Source: Henricia sp. BOLD:AAB3569 (taxonomy: Eukaryota; Echinodermata; Asteroidea; Spinulosida; Echinasteridae). Taken from it: 64,000 nucleotides of DNA. A program made the translations under genes and the position numbers. The stretch spans positions 1-64,000 of the forward strand of contig JBBELK010001574.1 in the NCBI GenBank assembly GCA_037783545.1. The letters run 5' to 3'. Within the stretch, counting starts at the first letter, position 1; the number at the start of each line of letters is the position of its first letter. Of the stretch, positions 1-11,987 are shown one piece after another. The notes beneath the pieces are model-generated. The model was not told the DNA's origin and ran no database searches. It worked only from the letters and a program-made list of their open reading frames with translations.

Positions 1-297
1 AAACGTCGGCAAATTTGGAGGTCGAAAAATGTTCCGACGAACTTCAAATTTTGCATGCCCTAAACTCTCTATATTGCGCACTTGTCATAAAAAATTGACA
101 GACTTTCGCCGGGAAATGGCAGAGAAATTTCAAAGTTTAGAAAAAACTGGGTTGAGGCTTCCTGACTGCTCTCACGCAAACCGTGGCTGTCTGTACACAC
201 CTCTTTGGGGTACTCCTGAGTTGTGCGCATGCTCAGTCATTCGGACTGTCGTTAACGCACCGCAGTTTGGCTCGGCAATTTGGTCAAAGTGTGGTCC
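1..297 (+). repeat. Reference satellite monomer (first full copy)
   Basis: This copy serves as the phase reference. It contains a 6-bp inverted repeat, CGTCGG at 4-9 and CCGACG at 34-39, able to form a hairpin with a 24-nt loop. A short internal direct repeat, TCGGCAATTTGG (272-283) and TCGGCAAATTTGG (303-315), crosses the monomer junction 31 bp apart. A six-A run lies near 90 and a second A run near 141-146; both vary in length between copies. One forward frame is open through all 99 codons and would encode a cysteine-rich peptide. Other frames have stops. There is no start context, splice pattern or sign of codon constraint to suggest translation. Confidence 0.95.
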
Positions 298-777
298 AAA
301 CGTCGGCAAATTTGGAGGTCGAAAAATGTTCCGACGAACTTCAAATTTTGCATGCCCTAAACTCTCTATATTGCGCACTTGTCATAAACAATTGACAGAC
401 TTTCGCCGGGAAATGGCAGAGAAATTTCAAAGTTTAGAAAAAACTGGGTTGAGGCTTCCTGACTGCTCTCACGCAAACCGTGGCTGTCTGTACACACCTC
501 TTTGGGGTACTCCTGAGTTGTGCGCATGCTCAGTCATTCGGACTGTCGTTAACGCACCGCAGTTTGGCTCGGCAATTTGGTCAAAGTGTGGTCCAAACGT
601 CGGCAAATTTGGAGGTCGAAAAATGTTCCGACGAACTTCAAATTTTGCATGCCATAAACTCTCTATATTGCGCACTTGTCATAAAAAATTGACAGACTTT
701 CGCCGGGAAATGGCAGAGAAATTTCAAAGTTTAGAAAAAAAATGGGTTGAGGCTTCCTGACTGCTCTCACGCAAACC

Positions 778-2560
778 GTGGCTGTCTGTACACACCTCTT
801 TGGGGTACTCCTGAGTTGTGCGCATGCTCAGTCATTCGGACTGTCGTTAACGCACCGCAGTTTGGCTCGGCAATTTGGTCAAAGTGTGGTCCAAACGTCG
901 GCAAATTTGGAGGTAGAAAAATGTTCCGACGAACTTCAAATTTTGCATGCCCTAAACTCTCTATATTGCGCACTTGTCATAAAAAATTGACAGACTTTCG
1001 CCGGGAAATGGCAGAGAAATTTCAAAGTTTAGAAAAAACTGGGTTGAGGCTTCCTGACTGCTCTCACGCAAACCGTGGCTGTCTGTACACACCTCTTTGG
1101 GGTACTCCTGAGTTGTGCGCATGCTCAGTCATTCGGACTGTCGTTAACGCACCGCAGTTTGGCTCGGCAATTTTGTCAAAGTGTGGTCCAAACGTCGGCA
1201 AATTTGGAGGTCGAAAAATGTTCCGACGAACTTCAAATTTTGCATGCCCTAAACTCTCTATATTGCGCACTTGTCATACAAAATTGACAGACTTTCGCCG
1301 GGAAATGGCAGAGAAATTTCAAAGTTTAGAAAAAACTGGGTTGAGGCTTCCTGACTGCTCTCACGCAAACCGTGGCTGTCTGTACACACCTCTTTGGGGT
1401 ACTCCTGAGTTGTGCGCATGCTCAGTCATTCGGACTGTCGTTAACGCACCGCAGTTTGGCTCGGCAATTTGGTCAAAGTGTGGTCCAAACGTCGGCAAAT
1501 TTGGAGGTCGAAAAATGTTCCGACGAACTTCAAATTTTGCATGCCCTAAACTCTCTATATTGCGCACTTGTCATAAAAAATTGACAGACTTTCGCCGGGA
1601 AATGGCAGAGAAATTTCAAAGTTTAGAAAAAAACTGGGTTGAGGCTTCCTGACTGCTCTCACGCAAACCGTGGCTGTCTGTACACACCTCTTTGGGGTAC
1701 TCCTGAGTTGTGCGCATGCTCAGTCATTCGGACTGTCGTTAACGCACCGCAGTTTGGCTCGGCAATTTGGTCAAAGTGTGGTCCAAACGTCGGCAAATTT
1801 GGAGGTAGAAAAATGTTCCGACGAACTTCAAATTTTGCATGCCCTAAACTCTCTATATTGCGCACTTGTCATAAAAAATTGACAGACTTTCGCCGGGAAA
1901 TGGCAGAGAAATTTCAAAGTTTAGAAAAAACTGGGTTGAGGCTTCCTGACTGCTCTCACGCAAACCGTGGCTGTCTGTACACACCTCTTTGGGGTACTCC
2001 TGAGTTGTGCGCATGCTCAGTCATTCGGACTGTCGTTAACGCACCGCAGTTTGGCTCGGCAATTTTGTCAAAGTGTGGTCCAAACGTCGGCAAATTTGGA
2101 GGTCGAAAAATGTTCCAACGAACTTCAAATTTTGCATGCCCTAAACTCTCTATATTGCGCACTTGTCATAAAAAATTGACAGACTTTCGCCGGGAAATGG
2201 CAGAGAAATTTCAAAGTTTAGAAAAAACTGGGTTGATGCTTCCTGACTGCTCTCACGCAAACCGTGGCTGTCTGTACACACCTCTTTGGGGTACTCCTGA
2301 GTTGTGCGCATGCTCAGTCATTCGGACTGTCGTAAACGCACCGCAGTTTGGCTCGGCAATTTGGTCAAAGTGTGGTCCAAACGTCGGCAAATTTGGAGGT
2401 CGAAAAATTTTCCGACGAACTTCAAATTTTGCATGCCCTAAACTCTCTATATTGCCCACTTGTCATACAAAATTGACAGACTTTCGCCAGGAAATGGCAG
2501 AGAAATTTCAAAGTTTAGAAAAAACTGGGTTGAGGCTTCCTGACTGCTCTCACGCAAACC
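778..2560 (+). repeat. Three-monomer higher-order unit, two copies
   Basis: Two consecutive trimers, 778-1669 and 1670-2560, share private variants at an 892-bp offset. GGAGGTAG replaces GGAGGTCG at 915 and 1807, and ATTTTGTC replaces ATTTGGTC at 1174 and 2066. The 892 bp is three monomers plus one extra A. The third monomer of the second unit carries several additional changes (for example GTAAACGC, AATTTTCCG, TTGCCCAC), so it has drifted or been replaced. This is a local tandem duplication of a trimer within the satellite. Confidence 0.8.
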
Positions 2561-4051
2561 GTGGCTGTCTGTACACACCTCTTTGGGGTACTCCTGAGTT
2601 GTGCGCATGCTCAGTCATTCGGACTGTCGTTAACGCACCGCAGTTTGGCTCGGCAATTTGGTCAAAGTGTGGTCCAAACGTCGGCAAATTTGGAGGTCGA
2701 AAAATGTTCCGACGAACTTCAAATTTTGCATGCCCTAAACTCTCTATATTGCGCACTTGTCATTCAAAATTGACAGACTTTCGCCGGGAAATGGCAGAGA
2801 AATTTCAAAGTTTAGAAAAAAACTGGGTTGAGGCTTCCTGACTGCTCTCACGCAAACCGTGGCTGTCTGTACACACCTCTTTGGGGTACTCCTGAGTTGA
2901 GCGCATGCTCAGTCATTCGGACTGTCGTTAACGCACCGCAGTTTGGCTCGGCAATTTGGTCAAAGTGTGGTCCAAACGTCGGCAAATTTGGAGGTCGAAA
3001 AATGTTCCGACGAACTTCAAATTTTGCATGCCCTAAACTCTCTATATTGCGCACTTGTCATAAAAAATTGACAGACTTTCGCCGGGAAATGGCAGAGAAA
3101 TTTCATAGTTTAGAAAAAACTGGGTTGAGGCTTCCTGACTGCTCTCACGCAAACCGTGGCTGTCTGTACACACCTCTTTGGGGTACTCCTGAGTTGTGCG
3201 CATGCTCAGTCATTCGGACTGTCGTTAACGCACCGCAGTTTGGCTCGGCAATTTGGTCAAAGTGTGGTCCAAACGTCGGCAAATTTGGAGGTCGAAAAAT
3301 GTTCCGACGAACTTCAAATTTTGCATGCCCTAAACTCTCTATATTGCGCACTTGTCATAAAAAATTGACAGACTTTCGCCGGGAAATGGCAGAGAAATTT
3401 CAAAGTTTAGAAAAAAACTGGGTTGAGGCTTCCTGACTGCTCTCACGCAAACCGTGGCTGTCTGTACACACCTCTTTGGGGTACTCCTGAGTTGTGCGCA
3501 TGCTCAGTCATTCGGACTGTCGTTAACGCACCGCAGTTTGGCTCGGCAATTTGGTCAAAGTGTGGTCCAAACGTCGGCAAATTTGGAGGTCGAAAAATGT
3601 TCCGACGAACTTCAAATTTTGCATGCCCTAAACTCTCTATATTGCGCACTTGTCATAAAAAATTGACAGACTTTCGCCGGGAAATGGCAGAGAAATTTCA
3701 AAGTTTAGAAAAAACTGGGTTGAGGCTTCCTGACTGCTCTCACGCAAACCGTGGCTGTCTGTACACACCTCTTTGGGGTACTCCTGAGTTGTGCGCATGC
3801 TCAGTCATTCGGACTGTCGTTAACGCACCGCAGTTTGGCTCGGCAATTTGGTCAAAGTGTGGTCCAAACGTCGGCAAATTTGGAGGTCGAAAAATGTTCC
3901 GACGAACTTCAAATTTTGCATGCCCTAAACTCTCTATATTGCGCACTTGTCATAAAAAATTGACAGACTTTCGCCGGGAAATGGCAGAGAAATTTCAAAG
4001 TTTAGAAAAAAACTGGTACGTTGAGGCTTCCTGACTGCTCTCACGCAAACC

Positions 4052-4278
4052 GTGGCTGTCTGTACACACCTCGGCAATTTGGTCAAAGTGTGGTCCAAAC
4101 GTCGGCAAATTTGGAGGTCGAAAAATGTTCCGACGAACTTCAAATTTTGCATGCCCTAAACTCTCTATATTGCGCACTTGTCATAAAAAATTGACAGACT
4201 TTCGCCGGGAAATGGCAGAGAAATTTCAAAGTTTAGAAAAAACTGGGTTGAGGCTTCCTGACTGCTCTCACGCAAACC
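4052..4278 (+). repeat. Truncated satellite monomer (227 bp), copy 1
   Basis: This monomer lacks 70 bp between the CACACCTC segment and the CGGCAATTTGG segment. The missing part includes the TGCGCATGCTCA motif, the GTTAAC palindrome and the GCACCGCAG stretch. The rest matches the consensus. Confidence 0.9.
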
Positions 4279-4576
4279 GTGGCTGTCTGTACACACCTCT
4301 TTGGGGTACTCCTGAGTTGTGCGCATGCTCAGTCATTCGGACTGTCGTTAACGCACCGCAGTTTGGCTCGGCAATTTGGTCAAAGTGTGGTCCAAACGTC
4401 GGCAAATTTGGAGGTCGAAAAATGTTCCGACGAACTTCAAATTTTGCATGCCCTAAACTCTCTATATTGCGCACTTGTCATAAAAAATTGACAGACTTTC
4501 GCCGGGAAATGGCAGAGAAATTTCAAAGTTTAGAAAAAAACTGGGTTGAGGCTTCCTGACTGCTCTCACGCAAACC

Positions 4577-4803
4577 GTGGCTGTCTGTACACACCTCGGC
4601 AATTTGGTCAAAGTGTGGTCCAAACGTCGGCAAATTTGGAGGTCGAAAAATGTTCCGACGAACTTCAAATTTTGCATGCCCTAAACTCTCTATATTGCGC
4701 ACTTGTCATAAAAAATTGACAGACTTTCGCCGGGAAATGGCAGAGAAATTTCAAAGTTTAGAAAAAACTGGGTTGAGGCTTCCTGACTGCTCTCACGCAA
4801 ACC
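4577..4803 (+). repeat. Truncated satellite monomer (227 bp), copy 2
   Basis: It has the same 70-bp deletion and junction as the copy 525 bp upstream, so it is a duplicate rather than an independent deletion. Confidence 0.9.
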
Positions 4804-5101
4804 GTGGCTGTCTGTACACACCTCTTTGGGGTACTCATGAGTTGTGCGCATGCTCAGTCATTCGGACTGTCGTTAACGCACCGCAGTTTGGCTCGGCAAT
4901 TTGGTCAAAGTGTGGTCCAAACGTCGGCAAATTTGGAGGTCGAAAAATGTTCCGACGAACTTCAAATTTTGCATGCCCTAAACTCTCTATATTGCGCACT
5001 TGTCATAAAAAATTGACAGACTTTCGCCGGGAAATGGCAGAGAAATTTCAAAGTTTAGAAAAAAACTGGGTTGAGGCTTCCTGACTGCTCTCACGCAAAC
5101 C

Positions 5102-8100
5102 GTGGCTGTCTGTACACACCTCTTTGGGGTACTCCTGAGTTGTGCGCATGCTCAGTCATTCGGACTGTCGTTAACGCACCGCAGTTTGGCTCGGCAATTT
5201 GGTCAAAGTGTGGTCCAAACGTCGGCAAATTTGGAGGTCGAAAAATGTTCCGACGAACTTCAAATTTTGCATGCCCTAAACTCTCTATATTGCGCACTTG
5301 TCATTCAAAATTGACAGACTTTCGCCGGGAAATGGCAGAGAAATTTCAAAGTTTAGAAAAAAACTGGGTTGAGGCTTCCTGACTGCTCTCACGCAAACCG
5401 TGGCTGTCTGTACACACCTCTTTGGGGTACTCCTGAGTTGAGCGCATGCTAAGTCATTCGGACTGTCGTTAACGCACCGCAGTTTGGCTCGGCAATTTGG
5501 TCAAAGTGTGGTCCAAACGTCGGCAAATTTGGAGGTCGAAAAATGTTCCGACGAACTTCAAATTTTGCATGCCCTAAACTCTCTATATTGCGCACTTGTC
5601 ATAAAAAATTGACAGACTTTCGCCGGGAAATGGCAGAGAAATTTCATAGTTTAGAAAAAACTGGGTTGAGGCTTCCTGACTGCTCTCACGCAAACCGTGG
5701 CTGTCTGTACACACCTCTTTGGGGTACTCCTGAGTTGTGCGCATGCTCAGTCATTCGGACTGTCGTTAACGCACCGCAGTTTGGCTCGGCAATTTGGTCA
5801 AAGTGTGGTCCAAACGTCGGCAAATTTGGAGGTCGAAAAATGTTCCGACGAACTTCAAATTTTGCGTGCCCTAAACTCTCTATATTGCGCACTTGTCATA
5901 AAAAATTGACAGACTTTCGCCGGGAAATGGCAGAGAAATTTCAAAGTTTAGAAAAAACTGGGTTGAGGCTTCCTGACTGCTCTCACGCAAACCGTGGCTG
6001 TCTGTACACACCTCTTTGGGGTACTCCTGAGTTGTGCGCATGCTCAGTCATTCGGACTGTCGTTAACGCACCGCAGTTTGGCTCGGCAATTTAGTCAAAG
6101 TGTGGTCCAAACGTCGGCAAATTTGGAGGTCGAAAAATGTTCCGACGAACTTCAAATTTTGCATGTCCTAAACTCTCTATATTGCGCACTTGTCATAAAA
6201 AATTGACAGACTTTCGCCGGGAAATGGCAGAGAAATTTTAAAATTTAGAAAAAACTGGGTTGAGGCTTCCTGACTGCTCTCACGCAAACCGTGGCTGTCT
6301 GTACACACCTCTTTGGGGTACTCCTGAGTTGTGCGCATGCTCAGTCATTCGGACTGTCGTTAACGCACCGCAGTTTGGCTCGGCAATTTAGTCAAAGTGT
6401 GGTCCAAACGTCGGCAAATTTGGAGGTCGAAAAATGTTCCGACGAACTTCAAATTTTGCATGCCCTAAACTCTCTATATTGCGCACATGTCATAAAAAAT
6501 TGACAGACTTTCGCCGGGAAATGGCAGAGAAATTTCAAAGTTTAGAAAAAACTGGGTTGAGGCTTCCTGACTGCTCTCACGCAAACCGTGGCTGTCTGTA
6601 CACACCTCTTTGGGGTACTCCTGAGTTGTGCGCATGCTCAGTCATTCGGACTGTCGTTAACGCACCGCAGTTTGGCCCGGCAATTTGGTCAAAGTGTGGT
6701 CCAAACGTCGGCAAATTTGGAGGTCGAAAAATGTTCCGACGAACTTCAAATTTTGCATGCCCTAAACTCTCTATATTGCGCACTTGTCATAACAAATTGA
6801 CAGACTTTCGCCGGGAAATGGCAGATAAATTTCAAAGTTTAGAAAAAACTGGGTTGAGGCTTCCTGACTGCTCTCACGCAAACCGTGGCTGTCTGTACAC
6901 ACCTCTTTGGGGTACTCCTGAGTTGTGCGCATGCTCAGTCATTCGGACTGTCGTTAACGCACCGCAGTTTGGCTCGGCAATTTGGTCAAAGTGTGGTCCA
7001 AACGTCGGCAAATTTGGAGGTCGAAAAAAGTTCCGACGAACTTCAAATTTTGCATGCCCTAAACTCTCTATATTGCGCACTTGTCATAAAAAAATTGACA
7101 GACTTTCGCCGGGAAATGGCAGAGAAATTTCAAAGTTTAGAAAAAAACTGGGTTGAGGCTTCCTGACTGCTCTCACGCAAACCGTGGCTGTCTGTACACA
7201 CCTCTTTGGGGTACTCCTGAGTTGTGCGCATGCTCAGTCATTCGGACTGTCGTTAACGCACCGCAGTTTGGCTCGGCAATTTAGTCAAAGTGTGGTCCAA
7301 ACGTCGGCAAATTTGGAGGTCGAAAAATGTTCCGACGAACTTCAAATTTTGCATGCCCTAAACTCTCTATATTGCGCACTTGTCATAAAAAATTGACAGA
7401 ATTTCGCCGGGAAATGGCAGAGAAATTTCAAAATTTAGAAAAAACTGGGTTGAGGCTTCCTGACTGCTCTCACGCAAACCGTGGCTGTCTGTACACACCT
7501 CTTTGGGGTACTCCTGAGTTGTGCGCATGCTCAGTCTTTCGGACTGTCGTTAACGCACCGCAGTTTGGCTCGGCAATTTGGTCAAAGTGTGGTCCAAACG
7601 TCGGCAAATTTGGAGGTCGAAAAATGTTCCGACGAACTTCAAATTTTGCATGCCCTAAACTCTCTATATTGCGCACTTGTCATAACAAATTGACAGACTT
7701 TCGCCGGGAAATGGCAGAGAAATTTCAAAGTTTAGAAAAAACTGGGTTGAGGCTTCCTGACTGCTCTCACGCAAACCGTGGCTGTCTGTACACACCTCTT
7801 TGGGGTACTCCTGAGTTGTGCGCATGCTCAGTCATTCGGACTGTCGTTAACGCACCGCAGTTTGGCTCGGCAATTTGGTCAAAGTGTGGTCCAAACGTCG
7901 GCAAATTTGGAGGTCGAAAAATGTTCCGACGAACTTCAAATTTTGCATGCCCTAAACTCTCTATATTGCGCACTTGTCATAAAAAATTTACAGACTTTCG
8001 CCGGGAAATGGCAGAGAAATTTCAAAGTTTAGAAAAAACTGGGTTGAGGCTTCCTGACTGCTCTCACGCAAACCGTGGCTGTCTGTACACACCTCTTTGG

Positions 8101-9362
8101 GGTACTCCTGAGTTGTGCGCATGCTCAGTCATTCGGACTGTCGTTAACGCACCGCAGTTTGGCTCGGCAATTTGGTCAAAGTGTGGTCCAAACGTCGGCA
8201 AATTTGGAGGTCGAAAAATGTTCCGACGAACTTCAAATTTTGCATGCCCTAAACTCTCTATATTGCGCACTTGTCATACAAAATTGACAGACTTTCGCCG
8301 GGAAATGGCAGAGAAATTTCAAAGTTTAGAAAAAACTGGGTTGAGGCTTCCTGACTGCTCTCACGCAAACCGTGGCTGTCTGTACACACCTCTTTGGGGT
8401 ACTCCTGAGTTGTGCGCATGCTCAGTCATTCGGACTGTCGTTAACGCACCGCAGTTTGACTCGGCAATTTGGTCAAAGTGTGGTCCAAACGTCGGCAAAT
8501 TTGGAGGTCGAAAAATGTTCCGACGAACTTCAAATTTTGCATGCCCTAAACTCTCTGTATTGCGCACTTGTCATAAAAAATTGACAGACTTTCGCCGGGA
8601 AATGGCAGAGAAATTTCAAAGTTTAGAAAAAACTGGGTTGAGGCTTCCTGACTGCTCTCACGCAAACCGTGGCTGTCTGTACACACCTCTTTAGGGTACT
8701 CCTGAGTTGTGCGCATGCTCAGTCATTCGGACTGTCGTTAACGCACCGCAGTTTGGCTCGGCAATTTGGTCAAAGTGTGGTCCAAACGTCGGCAAATTTG
8801 GAGGTCGAAAAATGTTCCGACGAACTTCAAATTTTGCATGCCCTAAACTCTCTATATTGCGCACTTGTCATAAAAAATTGACAGACTTTCGCCGGGAAAT
8901 GGCAGAGAAATTTCAAAGTTTAGAAAAAAACTGGGTTGAGGCTTCCTGACTGCTCTCACGCAAACCGTGGCTGTCTGTACACACCTCTTTGGGGTACTCC
9001 TGAGTTGTGCGCATGCTCAGTCATTCGGACTGTCGTTAACGCACCGCAGTTTGGCTCGGCAATTTGGTCAAAGTGTGGTCCAAACGTCGGCAAATTTGGA
9101 GGTCGAAAAATGTTCCGACGAACTTCAAATTTTGCATGCCCTAAACTCTCTATATTGCGCACTTGTCATAAAAAATTGACAGACTTTCGCCGGGAAATGG
9201 CAGAGAAATTTCAAAATTTAGAAAAAACTGGGTTGAGGCTTCCTGACTGCTCTCACGCAAACCGTGGCTGTCTGTACACACCTCTTTGGGGTACTCCTGA
9301 GTTATGCGCATGCTCAGTCATTCGGACTGTCGTTAACGCACCGCAGTTTGGCTCGGCAATTT
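5102..9362 (+). repeat. Satellite mosaic block with recurrent variant monomers
   Basis: About 14 monomers lie here. A monomer pair marked by CATTCAAAA (5302), GTTGAGCGC (A at 5441) and TTTCATAG (T at 5647) repeats the pair at 2761-3106. Later monomers carry GCAATTTAGTC (near 6091, 6388 and 7281), CACATGTC (near 6486), TTTGGCCCGG (near 6674), a missing ATG (GAAAAAAGTTCC near 7027) and CTTTAGGGT (A at 8693). The same variants recur in combinations further right, which shows block shuffling within the array. No other sequence type is present. Confidence 0.85.
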
Positions 9363-11987
9363 AGTCAAAGTGTGGTCCAAACGTCGGCAAATTTGGAGGT
9401 CGAAAAATGTTCCGACGAACTTCAAATTTTGCATGCCCTAAACTCTCTATATTGCGCACATGTCATAAAAAATTGACAGACTTTCGCCGGGAAATGGCAG
9501 AGAAATTTCAAAGTTTAGAAAAAACTGGGTTGAGGCTTCCTGACTGCTCTCACGCAAACCGTGGCTGTCTGTACACACCTCTTTGGGGTACTCCTGAGTT
9601 GTGCGCATGCTCAGTCTTTCGGACTGTCGTTAACGCACCGCAGTTTGGCTCGGCAATTTGGTCAAAGTGTGGTCCAAACGTCGGCAAATTTGGAGGTCGA
9701 AAAATGTTCCGACGAACTTTAAATTTTGCATGCCCTAAACTCTCTATATTGCGCACTTGTCATAACAAATTGACAGACTTTCGCCGGGAAATGGCAGAGA
9801 AATTTCAAAGTTTAGAAAAAAACTGGGTTGAGGCTTCCTGACTGCTCTCACGCAAACCGTGGCTGTCTGTACACACCTCTTTGGGGTACTCCTGAGTTGT
9901 GCGCATGCTCAGTCATTCGGACTGTCGTTAACGCACCGCAGTTTGGCTCGGCAATTTGGTCAAAGTGTGGTCCAAACTTCGGCAAATTTGGAGGTCGAAA
10001 AATGTTCCGACGAACTTCAAATTTTGCATGCCCTAAACTCTCTATATTGCGCACTTGTCATAAAAAATTGACAGACTTTCGCCGGGAAATGGCAGAGAAA
10101 ATTCAAAGTTTAGAAAAAACTGGGTTGAGGCTTCCTGACTGCTCTCACGCAAACCGTGGCTGTCTGTACACACCTCTTTGGGGTACTCCTGAGTTGTGCG
10201 CATGCTCAGTCATTCGGACTGTCGTTAACGCACCGCAGTTTGGCTCGGCAATTTGGTCAAAGTGTGGTCCAAACGTCGGCAAATTTGGAGGTCGAAAAAT
10301 GTTCCGACGAACTTCAAATTTTGCATGCCCTAAACTCTCTATATTGCGCACTTGTCATAAAAAATTGACAGACTTTCGCCGGGAAATGGCAGAGAAATTT
10401 CAAAGTTTAGAAAAAACTGGGTTGAGGCTTCCTGACTGCTCTCACGCAAACCGTGGCTGTCTGTACACACCTCTTTGGGGTACTCCTGAGTTGTGCGCAT
10501 GCTCAGTCATTCGGACTGTCGTTAACGCACCGCAGTTTGGCTCGGCAATTTGGTCAAAGTGTGGTCCAAACGTCGGCAAATTTGGAGGTCGAAAAATGTT
10601 CCGACGAACTTCAAATTTTGCATGCCCTAAACTCTCTATATTGCGCACTTGTCATACAAAATTGACAGACTTTCGCCGGGAAATGGCAGAGAAATTTCAA
10701 AGTTTAGAAAAATCTGGGTTGAGGCTTCCTGACTGCTCTCACGCAAACCGTGGCTGTCTGTACACACCTCTTTGGGGTACTCCTGAGTTGTGCGCATGCT
10801 CAGTCATTCGGACTGTCGTTAACGCACCGCAGTTTGGCTCGGCAATTTGGTCAAAGTGTGGTCCAAACGTCGGCAAATTTGGAGGTCGAAAAATGTTCCG
10901 ACGAACTTCAAATTTTGCATGCCCTAAACTCTCTATATTGCGCACTTGTCATAAAAAATTGACAGACTTTCGCCGGGAAATGGCAGAGAAATTTCAAAGT
11001 TTAGAAAAAACTGGGTTGAGGCTTCCTGACTGCTCTCACGCAAACCGTGGCTGTCTGTACACACCTCTTTAGGGTACTCCTGAGTTGTGCGCATGCTCAG
11101 TCATTCGGACTGTCGTTAACGCACCGCAGTTTGGCTCGGCAATTTGGTCAAAGTGTGGTCCAAACGTCGGCAAATTTGGAGGTCGAAAAATGTTCCGACG
11201 AACTTCAAATTTTGCATGCCCTAAACTCTCTATATTGCGCACTTGTCATAAAAAATTTAAAGACTTTCGCCGGGAAATGGCAGAGAAATTTCAAAGTTTA
11301 GAAAAAAACTGGGTTGAGGCTTCCTGACTGCTCTCACGCAAACCGTGGCTGTCTGTACACACCTCTTTGGGGTACTCCTGAGTTGTGCGCATGCTCAGTC
11401 ATTCGGACTGTCGTTAACGCACCGCAGTTTGGCTCGGCAATTTGGTCAAAGTGTGGTCCAAACGTCGGCAAATTTGGAGGTCGAAAAATGTTCCGACGAA
11501 CTTCAAATTTTGCATGCCCTAAACTCTCTATATTGCGCACTTGTCATAAAAAATTGACAGACTTTCGCCGGGAAATGGCAGAGAAATTTCAAAGTTTGGA
11601 AAAAACTGGGTTGAGGCTTCCTGACTGCTCTCACGCAAACCGTGGCTGTCTGTACACACCTCTTTGGGGTACTCCTGAGTTGTGCGCATGCTCAGTCATT
11701 CGGACTGTCGTTAACGCACCGCAGTTTGGCTCGGCAATTTGGTCAAAGTGTGGTCCAAACGTCGGCAAATTTGGAGGTCGAAAAATGTTCCGACGAACTT
11801 CAAATTTTGCATGCCCTAAACTCTCTATATTGCGCACTTGTCATAAAAAAATGACAGACTTTCGCCGGGAAATGGCAGAGAAATTTCAAAGTTTAGAAAA
11901 AACTGGGTTGAGGCTTCCTGACTGGCTCTCACGCAAACCGTGGCTGTCTGTACACACCTCTTTGGGGTACTCCTGAGTTGTGCGCAA
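9363..11987 (+). repeat. Long intra-array duplication, copy 1
   Basis: At least 2.6 kb of satellite shares a series of private variants with 15910-18534 at a constant offset of 6,547-6,548 bp. Matched pairs are A at 9363/15910, A at 9460/16007, T at 9617/16165, T at 9720/16268, T at 9978/16526, A at 10101/16649, A at 11071/17619, G at 11598/18146 and A at 11987/18534. The two copies also have private differences, such as CTTTATAAAG-like changes near 11258 and an inserted G near 11925, so they have started to diverge. The offset equals 22 monomers plus small length changes. Confidence 0.9.

Larger units (their letters stand above)
4052..5101 (+). repeat. Duplicated 525-bp dimer with a 70-bp-deleted monomer
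   Basis: Two adjacent 525-bp units (4052-4576 and 4577-5101) each consist of a 227-bp truncated monomer followed by a full 298-bp monomer. The truncated monomers lack the same 70 bp, with junctions near 4071 and 4596 reading ACACACCTCGGCAATT. CTC is present at both ends of the deleted stretch in the intact monomer, so the deletion fits a 3-bp microhomology event. The first unit is preceded by a private TAC insertion (about 4016) that is absent before the second. One deletion followed by unequal exchange or tandem duplication explains the pattern. Confidence 0.88.

Noticed and set aside
93-98. TTGACA as a bacterial -35 promoter element
   Set aside because: No matching -10 element at the right spacing, no downstream gene, and the context is eukaryotic satellite DNA.
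101-117. CENP-B box in TTTCGCCGGGAAATGG
   Set aside because: Only six of the nine required positions of NTTCGNNNNANNCGGGN match, so there is no support for CENP-B binding.
117-162. Pol III A/B boxes inside the satellite monomer (TGGCAGAGAAA and GGTTGAGGCTT)
   Set aside because: The A-box match lacks the final GG, the B-box match lacks the invariant C, and the spacing is too short; chance resemblance.
172-378. 68-codon reverse-strand and 70-codon forward-strand frames in almost every monomer
   Set aside because: They recur with the monomer as a matter of course, have no conserved gene signals, and overlap each other and the 99-codon frame.
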